64,000 nucleotides of DNA. It comes from Myxococcaceae bacterium (GTDB lineage Bacteria; Myxococcota; Myxococcia; Myxococcales; Myxococcaceae). Of this stretch, positions 51,848 through 61,115 are shown in pieces. Each line of letters opens with the position of its first letter. The stretch's first letter is position 1. The position numbers and the translations under genes were made by a program. The notes under the pieces were generated by a model, which was given only the letters and a program-made list of their open reading frames with translations, ran no database searches and was not told where the DNA came from. The DNA is taken from NCBI GenBank assembly GCA_016926755.1, contig JAFGNZ010000128.1:1-64000 (forward strand), in the 5' to 3' direction.

Positions 51848-54766
51848 ATGAGCCCCCACCCCGCTTCCTCCACCGAGAGCACTGGCCACCGCATCCTCCT
51901 CATCACCAGCGAGCGCGAGACCGAGCAGGTCACCAACGCACTGCGCCGGGTCTCGCCCCAGGCGACCACGGAGCGCATCACGAGCGCCGAGGCGCTCGCC
52001 GAGGCCCTGGGCAAGCCGTGGGTGCTGGCGGTGGTCGGCATTGAGCAACAGGCGCTGCCGCTGGCGGCGATCCAGTCGGCGTGGCAGGCGCGGGGCAGCG
52101 CCACGCCCTTCCTCGTGCTGTCGCGCCAGTGGAGCGACGAGACGCTGGCGGCGGCCATGCAGGCCGGGGCCAGTGACTACCTCACCGAGGAGCAGCTGGG
52201 GCGGCTGGGGCTGCTGCTCCACCGCGAGCAGCAGGTCCGCGCCGAGCAGGGCCGGGAGCTGCGCCAGGCCAACTGGCTGCTCAACAACATCATCGACGGC
52301 CTGCCCTTCATCCTCTTCGTGAAGGACGCCAAGGAGCTGCGGCTCCAGGTGGTGAACAAGCTGCTCGCCGACTCCTTCCAGGTCACCAAGGAGTGGCTGC
52401 TCGGCAAGCGGGATCACGACTACTTCCCTCCGGAGCAGGCCACCGCGTTCATCGCGGATGATCGCGAGATCATCGCCACCCGGCGCGTCAGGCAGTTCGA
52501 GGAGGTGGCGCGCGTCGTCAATGAGGATCGCCTGTTCTGCACCCGGAAGATCCCCCTCACGGACGAGACCGGCGAGGTCCACTACGTGATGGGCGTCACC
52601 GAGGACATCACCGAGCGCCGGCAGAACGAGGAGCGGCTGCGCGCGTCCAAGGCGGAGCTGGAGGCGGCCAACAAGAAGCTGGCCGAGAGCATCGAGGAGG
52701 TCAAGCGCACCAAGTCCATCTCCGCCCGCTCGCTGGCCAGCTACCAGCAGCGCGCGCTGCAGATGGAGATCATCCGCCAGCAGAACGAGGACCTGGACCG
52801 GCTGGCCACGGAGCTGGCCATCGCCAAGCGCAACGAGGAGGAGCGCGCGCGCGAGGCGGAGGCCGCCGCCCGGCTCAAGAGCGAGTTCCTGGCCAACTTC
52901 AGCCATGAGATCCGCACCCCGCTCAACGGCATCATCGGCTACTGCGATCTGCTGATGCGCGAGGAGGGCAGCCGGCTCACCGCGCACGGCCGCAGGGACT
53001 TGAACGTCGTCAAGACGAACGCCAAGACGCTGCTGGCGCTCATCAACGACATCCTGGATCTGTCGAAGATCGAGGCGGGCCGGGTGGAGGTGGTGAGCGA
53101 GCGCGTGGACGTGCAGGAGCTGGCCGAGGAGTGCCTGGCCACGGTGCGCGAGTACCTCAAGGGCCGGGACGTCGCGCTCACGCTGAACATCGAGGAGCCG
53201 GCGCGCTACCTGAACACGGACGCGCTGAAGCTGCGGCAGATCATGCTCAACCTCTTGAGCAACGCCGCCAAGTTCACCGAGTCCGGCGAGGTGGCGCTGG
53301 GGGCGAGGGCCGAGGGCAACGAGATGGTCATGACGGTGGAGGACACCGGCGTGGGCATCCCGAGCGATCAGCTGCCCTTCATCTTCGAGAAGTTCCGCCA
53401 GGTGGACGGCTCCACCACGCGCAAGGTGGGCGGCACGGGCCTGGGGCTGGCCATCGTCCGCGAGCTGAGCAAGGTGCTGGGCGGCAACGTCAGCGTCACC
53501 AGCGTGCTGGGCCGCGGCACCACCTTCACGGTGCGCCTTGCGGGCGTGCTGGAGAACGAGGCGCCGGCCGCGGTCGCGCAGCAGCAGGCGCAGCACGTCG
53601 CGGTGGAGGAGGTGGCGGCGAAGCTGGCGCCCCTGGCGGCCGGCAGCACGGTGCTGGTGGTGGATGATGATCTGCTCATGCAGCAGCTGGTGCTGGGCCA
53701 GCTGGAGCCCGCCGGCTTCAAGGTGGTGCCCGCCGAGGACGGGGTGAACGCCCTGCGGCTGGCGCGCGAGCTCAAGCCCCAGGCCATCCTCCTGGACATC
53801 CACCTGCCCCGGCTGGACGGCTGGTCCGTGCTCAGCCAGCTCAAGAGCGAGCCGACGCTGTCCCACATCCCCGTCATCCTCGTCTCCGTGGAGGAGCAGC
53901 GCGCGCGGGGCTTCTCGCTGGGCGCGTGCGAGTACCTGGTCAAGCCGGTGGAGCCGGACCGGCTGGTGGAGGTGGTGACGCGCACCCTGGGCACCCAGGC
54001 CCTGGCCAGCGGCGAGGTGCTGGTGGTGGACGACGACGCCGGCACGCGCGAGCTCGTCAGCCGCAGCCTGCGCCGCGCCGGCTTCTCCACCTCCGAGGCC
54101 CACAGCGGCGAGGACGCGCTGCTCAAGGCGCGCGTCTCCCCGCCCATCCTGGTGGTGCTGGACCTGATGATGCCCAACCTCGACGGCTTCGAGGTGCTGC
54201 GGCGCCTGCGCTCGGAGAACCTCCACATGCCCGTGGTGGTGCTCACCGGCAAGGACCTCACCGCCGAGGAGCAGCGCACCCTGCGCGACGGCCTGATCGC
54301 CTTCGTGCGCAAGGGCGGCCACGCGATCGACGACGTCATCGGCCAGGCGAAGACCCTGCTGCTCCAGAAGCGCGCGGCCGCCAGCAGCCGCCCGCCTCGC
54401 ATCCTCTACGTGGAGGACAACCCCCAGAACCGCGACATCGTCCGGCGCTACCTCGGCAACAACTACGAGCTGCTGGAGGCCGAGGATGGTGAGCACGGGC
54501 TGGAGCGCGCCCAGCGCGACACGCCGGACCTGGTGTTGATGGACCTGTCCCTGCCGCGCCTGGATGGCTGGGAGGCCACCCGGCGCCTGCGCGCGCTGCC
54601 GGCCGCCGTCGCCACGGTCCCCGTCATCGCCGTCACCGCCCACGCCGGCCGCGAGTACCAGGACAAGGCCCTGGCCGCCGGCTGCGACGCCTACCTGACC
54701 AAGCCCCTCGACCGCGATCAGCTCCTGGACACCATCCGCAAGCACCTGGGGAAGAGCCATGGCTGA
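51848..54766 (+). CDS. Hybrid histidine kinase: pseudo-receiver, PAS, kinase and three receivers
   Basis: 972 residues, no membrane segment. The order is an N-terminal receiver-like fold (about 15-130) lacking the acceptor Asp ([10 protein letters not shown]), a PAS domain (about 140-265, ending [16 protein letters not shown]), the histidine motif [20 protein letters not shown], the N box [16 protein letters not shown], and [20 protein letters not shown] with [14 protein letters not shown]. Three receivers follow: [16 protein letters not shown] near 640, [16 protein letters not shown] near 770, and [16 protein letters not shown] near 895. All three have the Asp, so it can act as a phosphorelay hub. 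It overlaps the next response regulator by 8 bases. The FIST protein is the likely input. Confidence 0.94.
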   Translation: MSPHPASSTESTGHRILLITSERETEQVTNALRRVSPQATTERITSAEALAEALGKPWVLAVVGIEQQALPLAAIQSAWQARGSATPFLVLSRQWSDETLAAAMQAGASDYLTEEQLGRLGLLLHREQQVRAEQGRELRQANWLLNNIIDGLPFILFVKDAKELRLQVVNKLLADSFQVTKEWLLGKRDHDYFPPEQATAFIADDREIIATRRVRQFEEVARVVNEDRLFCTRKIPLTDETGEVHYVMGVTEDITERRQNEERLRASKAELEAANKKLAESIEEVKRTKSISARSLASYQQRALQMEIIRQQNEDLDRLATELAIAKRNEEERAREAEAAARLKSEFLANFSHEIRTPLNGIIGYCDLLMREEGSRLTAHGRRDLNVVKTNAKTLLALINDILDLSKIEAGRVEVVSERVDVQELAEECLATVREYLKGRDVALTLNIEEPARYLNTDALKLRQIMLNLLSNAAKFTESGEVALGARAEGNEMVMTVEDTGVGIPSDQLPFIFEKFRQVDGSTTRKVGGTGLGLAIVRELSKVLGGNVSVTSVLGRGTTFTVRLAGVLENEAPAAVAQQQAQHVAVEEVAAKLAPLAAGSTVLVVDDDLLMQQLVLGQLEPAGFKVVPAEDGVNALRLARELKPQAILLDIHLPRLDGWSVLSQLKSEPTLSHIPVILVSVEEQRARGFSLGACEYLVKPVEPDRLVEVVTRTLGTQALASGEVLVVDDDAGTRELVSRSLRRAGFSTSEAHSGEDALLKARVSPPILVVLDLMMPNLDGFEVLRRLRSENLHMPVVVLTGKDLTAEEQRTLRDGLIAFVRKGGHAIDDVIGQAKTLLLQKRAAASSRPPRILYVEDNPQNRDIVRRYLGNNYELLEAEDGEHGLERAQRDTPDLVLMDLSLPRLDGWEATRRLRALPAAVATVPVIAVTAHAGREYQDKALAAGCDAYLTKPLDRDQLLDTIRKHLGKSHG

Positions 54767-55154
54767 AGGGAAGCTCCGCGTCCTGGTCGTGGATGACGAC
54801 CCGGACCTCCTGGACCTGGTGGCGCGCTCGCTGCGCGCCGAGGGCTTCGAGGTGGAGACGCACTTCTCCGCGCTGGGGGTCCCCTCCCGCATCCAGGACA
54901 CCCTCCCGGATGTCGTCCTCATCGACGTGAACTTCCCCTCCCTCAAGGGGGACAAGGTCGTCTCGCTGGCGCGCTCCCAGGCGCCGGCCGGCACCAAGTT
55001 CGTCCTCTATTCGGCCTCGGATGAGTCCCAGCTGCGCTCGCTGGCCATGGCCTCGGGCGCGGACGGCTACCTCTCCAAGAACGTCCAGGGCGCCGAGCTC
55101 GCGCGGAAGCTCGAGTCCTTCCGCCACAAGCGGCCCGCGCCCGTGCCCGTCTGA
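54759..55154 (+). CDS. Single-domain response regulator (CheY-like)
   Basis: 131 residues, one receiver domain and no output. Acidic pocket VLVVDDDPDLL, acceptor Asp in VVLIDVNFPSL, the conserved Ser/Thr position in FVLYSASDESQ, and Lys in YLSKNVQGAEL. It overlaps the hybrid kinase gene by 8 bases and is followed 12 bases later by an aminotransferase-fold gene. It is a close paralogue of the regulator at 57294 (GDKVVSLARSQAPAGTKFVL against GDKVLSLARAQAPLGTKFIL). It probably takes phosphate from the kinase and acts through protein contact. Confidence 0.93.
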   Translation: MAEGKLRVLVVDDDPDLLDLVARSLRAEGFEVETHFSALGVPSRIQDTLPDVVLIDVNFPSLKGDKVVSLARSQAPAGTKFVLYSASDESQLRSLAMASGADGYLSKNVQGAELARKLESFRHKRPAPVPV

Positions 55155-55166
55155 GCGCCACCGGAC

Positions 55167-56309
55167 ATGGACACGACGCTCACGGCGGTGCGGGCCGAGT
55201 TTCCCCTGCTGGACAAGTGCACCTACCTCAACAGCAACGCCACGGGCGCGTACCCGCGCGGCATGGAGGCGGTGCTCCAGCGCTACGCGCAGACGCTGCA
55301 GAACTGGCGGGACGAGGTGTGGGAGGGCTGGTGGGCGGACTGGCTCGGCTACGCGGACGCGGTGGCCCGCTTCCTGGGCGCGCCGGCCGGCTCCGTGGCG
55401 ACGGACGCCAACCTCTCCTCGCTGCTGGGGCGGCTGGCCACCTGCTTTGACTACCAGGGTGAGCGCCGCCGCGTGGTGATGACGGAGCTGGAGTTCCCCA
55501 CCGTCCCCTTCATCTGGAGGGGCTTCGGGCGCTACGGCGCGGACGCGGTGGTGGTGCCCTCCGAGGGCGGGCGGATGGACGAGGAGCGGCTGTGCGCGGC
55601 GATTGACGAGCGCACGCTGCTGGTCAGCGTCTCCCACGCCAGCTTCGCCACCGGCGCGCTCTTGGACCTGGAGCCGGTGGTGAAGCGCGCGCGCGCGGTG
55701 GGGGCGCTGGTGGCGGTGGACGCCTACCAGTCGGTGGGCACCGTCCCCATCGACGTGGAGGCGCTGGGCGTGGACTTCCTGCTGGGGGGCGCGCACAAGT
55801 GGATGTGCGGCTCCATGGAGAGCGCCTTCCTGTACGTGCGCCCGGCGCTGCTGCCCACGCTGCGGCCGGCGGCCACCGGGTGGTTCGCCGGGGAGCAACC
55901 GCACACCTTCGAGCCAGCGCGCGACTGGGCGCCCACGGCGCGCAGGATGACGAGCGGCACGCCGGCGGTGCTGCCCGCGCAGCTCTCGCAGGTGGGGTTG
56001 GACCTGCTGGCCCGGGTGGGGATGCCCACCATCCGCGCGCACTCGCTGCGGTGCACGGCGCGGGTGATGGCGCGCGCGGACGACGCGGGCCTCACGGTGG
56101 TGACGCCGCGGCAGGAGGCGCGGCGCGGCGGCGTGGTGGCGCTGCGCTTCCCCGGGGACGCGGAGGTGACGCGCCGGCTCGTCGCCCGCGGCTTCATCTG
56201 CAGCTACCGGGGCGCGCTGCGCGTGGCGCCGCACTTCTACAACACGCTGGAGGAAGTGGACCGCTTCATGGACGCCCTGGAGGCCGAGGCTCGCGGGGAG
56301 AAGGCCTGA
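55167..56309 (+). CDS. Class V aminotransferase-fold PLP enzyme
   Basis: 380 residues of the NifS/SufS/kynureninase fold. PLP lysine in LGGAHKWMCGSMES, the Asp that holds the cofactor in VAVDAYQSVGTVPID, and the phosphate region SVATDANLSSLLGRLATCF. Family members include cysteine desulphurases, isopenicillin N epimerase and kynureninases; it lacks an obvious catalytic Cys loop, so an amine-processing or epimerase role is more likely than sulphur transfer. It is the last gene of the cytochrome/FIST/kinase run, 12 bases after the response regulator. Its substrate is unknown; in context it could make or break down the signal seen by the FIST protein. Confidence 0.88.
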   Translation: MDTTLTAVRAEFPLLDKCTYLNSNATGAYPRGMEAVLQRYAQTLQNWRDEVWEGWWADWLGYADAVARFLGAPAGSVATDANLSSLLGRLATCFDYQGERRRVVMTELEFPTVPFIWRGFGRYGADAVVVPSEGGRMDEERLCAAIDERTLLVSVSHASFATGALLDLEPVVKRARAVGALVAVDAYQSVGTVPIDVEALGVDFLLGGAHKWMCGSMESAFLYVRPALLPTLRPAATGWFAGEQPHTFEPARDWAPTARRMTSGTPAVLPAQLSQVGLDLLARVGMPTIRAHSLRCTARVMARADDAGLTVVTPRQEARRGGVVALRFPGDAEVTRRLVARGFICSYRGALRVAPHFYNTLEEVDRFMDALEAEARGEKA

Positions 56310-56351
56310 AAGCCACTGTCCCCAGGTGCGAGGAGCCGCCCTCGAGCGGGC

Positions 56352-57026
56352 TCAGACGTGGGCGGGGCGCTCCACCCCGAGCTGGCAGGCGAGCATCGCC
56401 ATCTGCGTGCGGTTCTCCACGTCCAGTTTCCGATAGATGCTCGTGATGTGCGCCTTCACCGTGCGCTCGGTGATGTTGAGGCACACGGAGATCTTCAGGT
56501 TGTCCGCCCCCGAGGCGATATAGCCGAGCACCTCGCGCTCTCGCGCCGTGAGCCGCGCCAGGGCCCCGCGCGACGGCTGCGCGTCCTCCAGCACCATGGG
56601 GCTGGGGAACAGCTCCGGGGGCACCAGGCGCTCGCCGCGCGCCACCCGGTCCACCGCCTCGAGCAGCTGCGCGCTGCCCACGGTCCGCTTGCACAGGTAG
56701 CCGGCGGCCCCGGCCCGGAAGCAGCGCTCCACCTGCGCCACGTCCCGGTTCGCCGACAGCACGAGCGGACGGACGTGCGGATGGAAGTCATGCAGGAGCT
56801 CCACCGCCCGGAGCCCATCGAAGGCGTCCTGGCTGTCCGCCTGCTCCAGCTTCAGGTCCACGACTGCTACATCCGGCTGCTGTTGCCGCATGCTCGCCAG
56901 GAAGTCCTCCACGCGCGAGCACCTCGCCACCACCTCGATTCCAGCATTCTCGAAGAGCGCGACAAGGCTCTCGAGGACGATCTGCTGATCTTCCAGAATG
57001 CCCACACGAATGGATCCGGTTCCCAT
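56352..57026 (-). CDS. NarL/LuxR-type response regulator
   Basis: 224 residues. Receiver domain (about 6-125) with VGILEDQQIVLESLVALFEN, acceptor Asp in PDVAVVDLKLEQADS, and Lys in GYLCKRTVGSA. LuxR helix-turn-helix domain (about 155-215) with LARLTAREREVLGYIASGAD, LKISVCLNITERTVKAHITS and IYRKLDVENRTQMAMLA. It is a DNA-binding transcription factor, convergent with the aminotransferase gene (42-base gap) and divergent from the response regulator at 57294. Its cognate kinase could be the nearby hybrid kinase, by inference. Confidence 0.94.
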   Translation of the reverse strand: MGTGSIRVGILEDQQIVLESLVALFENAGIEVVARCSRVEDFLASMRQQQPDVAVVDLKLEQADSQDAFDGLRAVELLHDFHPHVRPLVLSANRDVAQVERCFRAGAAGYLCKRTVGSAQLLEAVDRVARGERLVPPELFPSPMVLEDAQPSRGALARLTAREREVLGYIASGADNLKISVCLNITERTVKAHITSIYRKLDVENRTQMAMLACQLGVERPAHV

Positions 57027-57142
57027 GGCTCACGGCAATCTAGGGATGGCCCTCTGGGAAGCAAAGGCGCCCCCCCCGCTGCTCCTCTCAATTCCCGTAC
57101 TCACGGACAGCTCTGCCAGGACTATCCGTCGATTCAATGAAT

Positions 57143-57235
57143 AACCGTGTTGAGCGCTTCACTGCTTTATGCGGAGAAGCCTGCTCGCCTGTCCTGATTC
57201 AGCAGGTTCCTACACGCCCCCCCTTCAACACGGTT
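57143..57235 (+). other. Nested inverted-repeat leader upstream of a response regulator
   Basis: An 11-base perfect pair, AACCGTGTTGA (57143-57153) and TCAACACGGTT (57225-57235), encloses GCTTC/GAAGC (57156-57160, 57176-57180) and CCTGCT/AGCAGG (57180-57185, 57201-57206; sharing one base). This is a branched RNA fold in the region 58-150 bases before the ATG at 57294. A 5' leader regulator, small RNA or protein-binding site are all possible. Stems were paired by eye; no energy was computed. Confidence 0.42.
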
Positions 57236-57293
57236 GCCAGAGGAGGCCATAATCCGGCTGTCTATCTCGACAACCCTGCCCCCTGGGGGAACC

Positions 57294-57722
57294 ATGTCGG
57301 AAACCAAGATCCGCGTCCTCGTCGTTGACGACGACCAGGATCAGCTCGTGCTCGCTGAACGTTCACTCTCCTCTTACGGCTTCGATGTGCGCACGCACCG
57401 CTCGTCCCTGGGCGTGTCCAACCTGGTGCGCTCGGCGGCGCCGGACCTGGTGCTGCTGGACGTGAACATCCCCGCGCTGAGCGGGGACAAGGTGCTGTCG
57501 CTGGCGCGCGCGCAGGCGCCGCTGGGCACCAAGTTCATCCTCTACTCGGCCTCGGACGAGTCCAAGCTGCGCTCGCTGGCGCTGTCCTCCGGCGCGGACG
57601 GCTACATCTCCAAGAGCGTGCAGGGCGCTGATCTGGCCAAGAAGCTGACGGACCTCTACAAGCGCGGCCGCACGGCGACGGGCCCGACGTCCAGCACCTC
57701 CAACCAGGCGATCAACAAGTAG
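57294..57722 (+). CDS. Single-domain response regulator, paralogue of the operon's regulator
   Basis: 142 residues from the ATG at 57294. Receiver with VLVVDDDQDQL, acceptor Asp in LVLLDVNIPALSGDKV, YSASDESKL and Lys in YISKSVQGADLAKK. It is very similar throughout to the regulator at 54759, with a 20-residue Thr/Ser-rich tail (RTATGPTSSTSNQAINK). It has no output domain. A nested inverted-repeat leader precedes it. Its 3' end overlaps the opposing DUF2254 gene by 67 bases. It probably competes for, or shares, phosphate from the nearby hybrid kinase. Confidence 0.92.
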   Translation: MSETKIRVLVVDDDQDQLVLAERSLSSYGFDVRTHRSSLGVSNLVRSAAPDLVLLDVNIPALSGDKVLSLARAQAPLGTKFILYSASDESKLRSLALSSGADGYISKSVQGADLAKKLTDLYKRGRTATGPTSSTSNQAINK

Positions 57723-58363
57723 CCGGTGCCTGGAGGGCCAGGCCCTCCTCGATGGATGGGGGGCGCGGGCAGCTCCTCCGGGTGCTGCCCCATCCGTTGG
57801 AGCTGCTGCCAGTGCTCCAGGATGCGCTGAGCGTCACGCTCGCGCTCGCGAGCCAGGCGCGAGGCCTGGTACACCTCGCGGCCGCACCGCACGAGCGCCA
57901 GGCGCAGGGGCTCGCGCTCCTCCACGCTCGCCAGCTGCGCGAGCACCTCCAGGAAGCGGATGAGCACGCGCGGCTGCGAGGCGGCGGCGAGGAAGATCCC
58001 CAGCATGCGCTGCGTGATGGGATCCGACAGGAAGCGGCGCAACAGCCGCGGCGTGTACTGCGAGGCCGCGAGCTGCACCGTCACCATCGTCATGGAGGCC
58101 GCCACCGCCACGATGGTGGCCAGCGCCGCCGCCATGGCGATGAGCACCTCGCGGCTGCTGCTCGCGGTGCTTGGAATGTACTCTTCGAGCCAGAAGCCCC
58201 GCAGCACGCGGCCCAGCCCCGGCCCGCTCCGCTCCAGCGCCGGCAGCACCACGCCGAGCGCAATCCCCGCGCTCACGAAGAGGAAGGGCCGAAACCACAG
58301 GCTGGACCACAGGTGCGTCCACAGCTTGGCGATCCGCGGCGACATCCCTCCGAAGCTAGACAT
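57656..58363 (-). CDS. Internally deleted DUF2254-type membrane protein
   Basis: 235 residues where DUF2254 proteins normally have about 420. The N-terminal helices (LWFRPFLFVSAGIALGVVLP, EVLIAMAAALATIVAVAASM) and the landmark QLAASQYTPRLLRRFLSDPI with TQRMLGIFLAA are normal. The chain then jumps to what is usually the C-terminal helical part (SQPRVLIRFLEVLAQLASVE, REPLRLALVRCGREVYQASR), so the middle membrane and soluble segments are missing. Only one clean join is visible, suggesting an in-frame deletion. The last 20 residues (LLIAWLEVLDVGPVAVRPRL) are the reverse of the overlapping response regulator gene, so the original stop is probably lost too. Confidence 0.78.
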   Translation of the reverse strand: MSSFGGMSPRIAKLWTHLWSSLWFRPFLFVSAGIALGVVLPALERSGPGLGRVLRGFWLEEYIPSTASSSREVLIAMAAALATIVAVAASMTMVTVQLAASQYTPRLLRRFLSDPITQRMLGIFLAAASQPRVLIRFLEVLAQLASVEEREPLRLALVRCGREVYQASRLARERERDAQRILEHWQQLQRMGQHPEELPAPPIHRGGPGPPGTGYLLIAWLEVLDVGPVAVRPRL

Positions 58364-58467
58364 GCACACGGACCCGCAGGACCCCCGCTCGAGCACAGGC
58401 AGGCGGCCAGCCGCCCCAGCCCCGCGCAGCCGGAGTGCCCGTGGCGCGACACGCGCCGGGCCAGGGT

Positions 58468-59772
58468 TCAGGTCAGCAGCTCCGCCAGCTCCTGGTAGAC
58501 GCGGCGGAAGTCGCCCTGGGCGGCGATGAGGCGCAGGTTCTGCGTCAGCCCTCCGGTCGAGCGGAAGAACATCACCGCCTCGGGCGGCGGGCGGATCTTC
58601 AGGAAGCGGGCCGCGTTCCGCGCGAAGTGCCGCTTCAGGTCGCGGCTGATCTCGCACGCGGCGAAGTCGTACGCGTGCGAGCGCATGGGGCGCCCGGCGA
58701 TGTGGAGCACCTCGCGTAGGAGCGGCTCGGCCTGCGCGGCGGGCAGCTCCAGGGTGAAGCCCAGCTCCCGGCACAGGGCGAGCAGGTCGATGTGCTCCAG
58801 CCTCACGGCCTGGAGGAACATGCGGCGGTTGGCGGCCACGAAGGGCTCGGAGAAGCGCTTGATGGAGCCGAAGTCCATCAGCCCCAGCCGCCCGTCCTTC
58901 ATCACCATGAAGTTGCCCGGGTGCGGATCGGCGTGGATCTCCCCGGCTTGGAAGAAGGGCCCGTAGATGGCGCGGAGGAGCTGGCGCGCCACGCGGAAGC
59001 GCGCCTCGGGGGGCGGCTCCGTCACCACCCAGTCCTTGAGCGTCTGGCCCTCCAGGAGCTCCAGCGTCAGCACGCGGCCGGAGGTGCGCTCGGGGATGAC
59101 GTCCGGCACCTTGAGCTCCGGCAGCCGGGCCGTGCTCCGGGCGAAGCCTTCGCACAGCCGGGCCTCGCGGCGGTAGTCCAGCTCCAGCAGCAGCTCCTCG
59201 CGCAGCTCCTGGAAGTAGGCGGTGCCCTCGGCCACCTGGGCGGCCCTGGAGACGGTCTTCACCACCAGGCCCAGGTTGTCCAGGTCGCCGCTGAGGGAGT
59301 CGGCGACGCCGGGGTACTGGACCTTGACGGCCACCGCCCGCCCATCCTGCAGGACGGCGCGGTGCACCTGTCCCAGCGAGGCGGCGGCCAGCGGCTGCGG
59401 GGAGAACTCGCGGAAGAGGGCCTCGGGCGGGCCGCCCAGCTCCTCGTGGAGCACGCGGGCCACGGCCTCATAGGGCATTGCGGGGGCCTGGTTCTGCAGG
59501 CGGGCGAGCACCTGTCGCACCTCGGGGGTGAGCAGGTCCGGATCCATGGAGACGGCCTGGCCGAACTTCATGGCGGCGCCCTTGAGGTCCCCCAGGGTGG
59601 CGACGAGCTTCTCGGCCATGCCCTTGCTCATCAGGCTGGAGTCCTGACCGGCGAGGCGCCGGGCGCTGTTCTTGAGCACGTCCGCGCCGAGCTGCGCGGA
59701 GAGCCCCGCCAGCTTGCGCAGCCGGGTGAAGCGCCCCTGGGGTGGGAGCTTGTCGTCGGGTTCGGAGGACAT
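58468..59772 (-). CDS. ABC1/UbiB-type atypical kinase
   Basis: 434 residues of the AarF/UbiB/ADCK family, which support quinone biosynthesis in other bacteria. The family hallmark KxGQ is in LKGAAMKFGQAVSMDP, the Ala-rich loop AAASLGQVHRAV replaces the usual Gly-rich loop, the invariant Lys is in VAVKVQYPGV, and catalytic residues are in EIHADPHPGNFMV and LMDFGSIKR. There is no clear membrane anchor at the C-terminus (unlike UbiB). No ubi or men genes are nearby. The gene lies in a row of minus-strand kinase genes, but it is a different fold from them. Confidence 0.93.
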   Translation of the reverse strand: MSSEPDDKLPPQGRFTRLRKLAGLSAQLGADVLKNSARRLAGQDSSLMSKGMAEKLVATLGDLKGAAMKFGQAVSMDPDLLTPEVRQVLARLQNQAPAMPYEAVARVLHEELGGPPEALFREFSPQPLAAASLGQVHRAVLQDGRAVAVKVQYPGVADSLSGDLDNLGLVVKTVSRAAQVAEGTAYFQELREELLLELDYRREARLCEGFARSTARLPELKVPDVIPERTSGRVLTLELLEGQTLKDWVVTEPPPEARFRVARQLLRAIYGPFFQAGEIHADPHPGNFMVMKDGRLGLMDFGSIKRFSEPFVAANRRMFLQAVRLEHIDLLALCRELGFTLELPAAQAEPLLREVLHIAGRPMRSHAYDFAACEISRDLKRHFARNAARFLKIRPPPEAVMFFRSTGGLTQNLRLIAAQGDFRRVYQELAELLT

Positions 59773-59862
59773 GGGACCGGGAGGATTAACGAGGAGGCGG
59801 CGCCCGGACGCAAGCCACCCCTGGGCCAGGCGTAGGAGCGCCGAGCCGCCGGGGCAGCGGGT

Positions 59863-60990
59863 TCAATGGCGCAGCGGGCGCTGCGCGCGGAGCGCCGTGG
59901 GGATCGGCTCGTGGCTCGTCTGCACCTCGCCGTGCTCTCGCGCCGCCATGGCCAGCACGTCCCTGAGCTCTGCCACCACCTCCGCGGGCCCGTAGCGCCC
60001 ATGGGACGTGGCGAGGGAATGGCGAAGCTCATCCCTCATGACGGCGGCCGTCGCGTAGCGCTCGTGGGGAGGGACACGCAGCGCGCGTGCCATCACCTGA
60101 CGCAGCGGGGCGGGGACGTGTGCCGCGGCGCGCTCCACGTCCGCGGGATGGAGCCGTGTGGCGATGGCCGCCAGCTCCGCCGGATCCGTCCAGCCCGGCT
60201 CCTCCGCGCGGAGCCTGCCGTGCAGCTCCGCGAACAGGCCCACCAACGGAGCCCGAGCGGCCTGTTCGGGTGGGTAATAGGGGTGCTGGAAGGTGAGGAG
60301 CTCCATCAAGATCAACCCCAGGGAGAAGACATCGGCGCGCGCGTCCGGCGGCTCCAGCCGCAACACCTCGGGGGCCGCATAGGCCACATCCCCCTTCAGC
60401 ATCGGGCCATCGGTGCGGGGCCGCTCAGGGGCCGCCGTCAGCGCGGCGCCGAAGTCGCCGAGCTTCACCGCGCCGCTCGCGCTCAGGAGGATGTTGCGAG
60501 GGCTGACGTCCCGGTGGACGAGCTGGAGCGGGTGGCCGTGCTCATCCGTCCGCGTGTGCGCGTAGTGGAGCGCGTCGGCGATCTCGGCGGCGACGTACGC
60601 GGCGAAGGGCGCGGACACGGGCTGATGCCGTCGGGCCGCCTTGTTCACGACGCGATCGAGCGACAGGCCCTCCACGTACTCCATCACCAGGTGGGGGCGG
60701 CCGTCATGGACGGCCACCTCCAGCACGCGCGTGATGGCCGGATGGCGCAGCGTGAGGCCGAGCCGGGCCTCCTCCAGCAACCGGAGCCGCGCGCTGCGGT
60801 CCTTCGAGTCGTGCAGCCGCTTGATGAGGACCTGCTCCTGGAGGCGCTCCTGCAGGTGGTAGCGCGTGGCGAGGAAGATGGAAGCGGGGCCGCGCGTGGC
60901 GAGCTCACGGACGAACGCGTAGGTGAAGGCGCCCGCCTTGAAACCGGGCGGCACGTTCTCGGCGGGCTCCGTGGTGGGCTGACGGGACAT
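59863..60990 (-). CDS. Soluble Hanks-type Ser/Thr kinase
   Basis: 375 residues from the ATG at 60990, with GAGGAG about seven bases upstream; the longer frame to 61080 has no support. The domain is preceded by a short lead and has ATRGPASIFLATRY in place of a classic Gly loop, Lys in EQVLIKRLHD, HRDVSPRNILL as catalytic loop (Asp and Asn kept), DFGAAL, and APEVLRLEPPDARADVFSLG. The C-terminal 60 residues are helical with no membrane segment. The degenerate Gly loop suggests reduced activity or unusual nucleotide binding. It is 90 bases from the UbiB-type kinase on the same strand. Confidence 0.9.
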   Translation of the reverse strand: MSRQPTTEPAENVPPGFKAGAFTYAFVRELATRGPASIFLATRYHLQERLQEQVLIKRLHDSKDRSARLRLLEEARLGLTLRHPAITRVLEVAVHDGRPHLVMEYVEGLSLDRVVNKAARRHQPVSAPFAAYVAAEIADALHYAHTRTDEHGHPLQLVHRDVSPRNILLSASGAVKLGDFGAALTAAPERPRTDGPMLKGDVAYAAPEVLRLEPPDARADVFSLGLILMELLTFQHPYYPPEQAARAPLVGLFAELHGRLRAEEPGWTDPAELAAIATRLHPADVERAAAHVPAPLRQVMARALRVPPHERYATAAVMRDELRHSLATSHGRYGPAEVVAELRDVLAMAAREHGEVQTSHEPIPTALRAQRPLRH

Positions 60991-61115
60991 GCGTGTGCTC
61001 CTCGGGTGAACACGGCACCGGCCGTGGGCGGTGGCAGGGGGCGGCCTACGTCTCCGGTCTGCCCCTGATTTCTCACCCATAGGGTAGCACGAAGACCCAG
61101 GCAGGCGCGAGGTGG

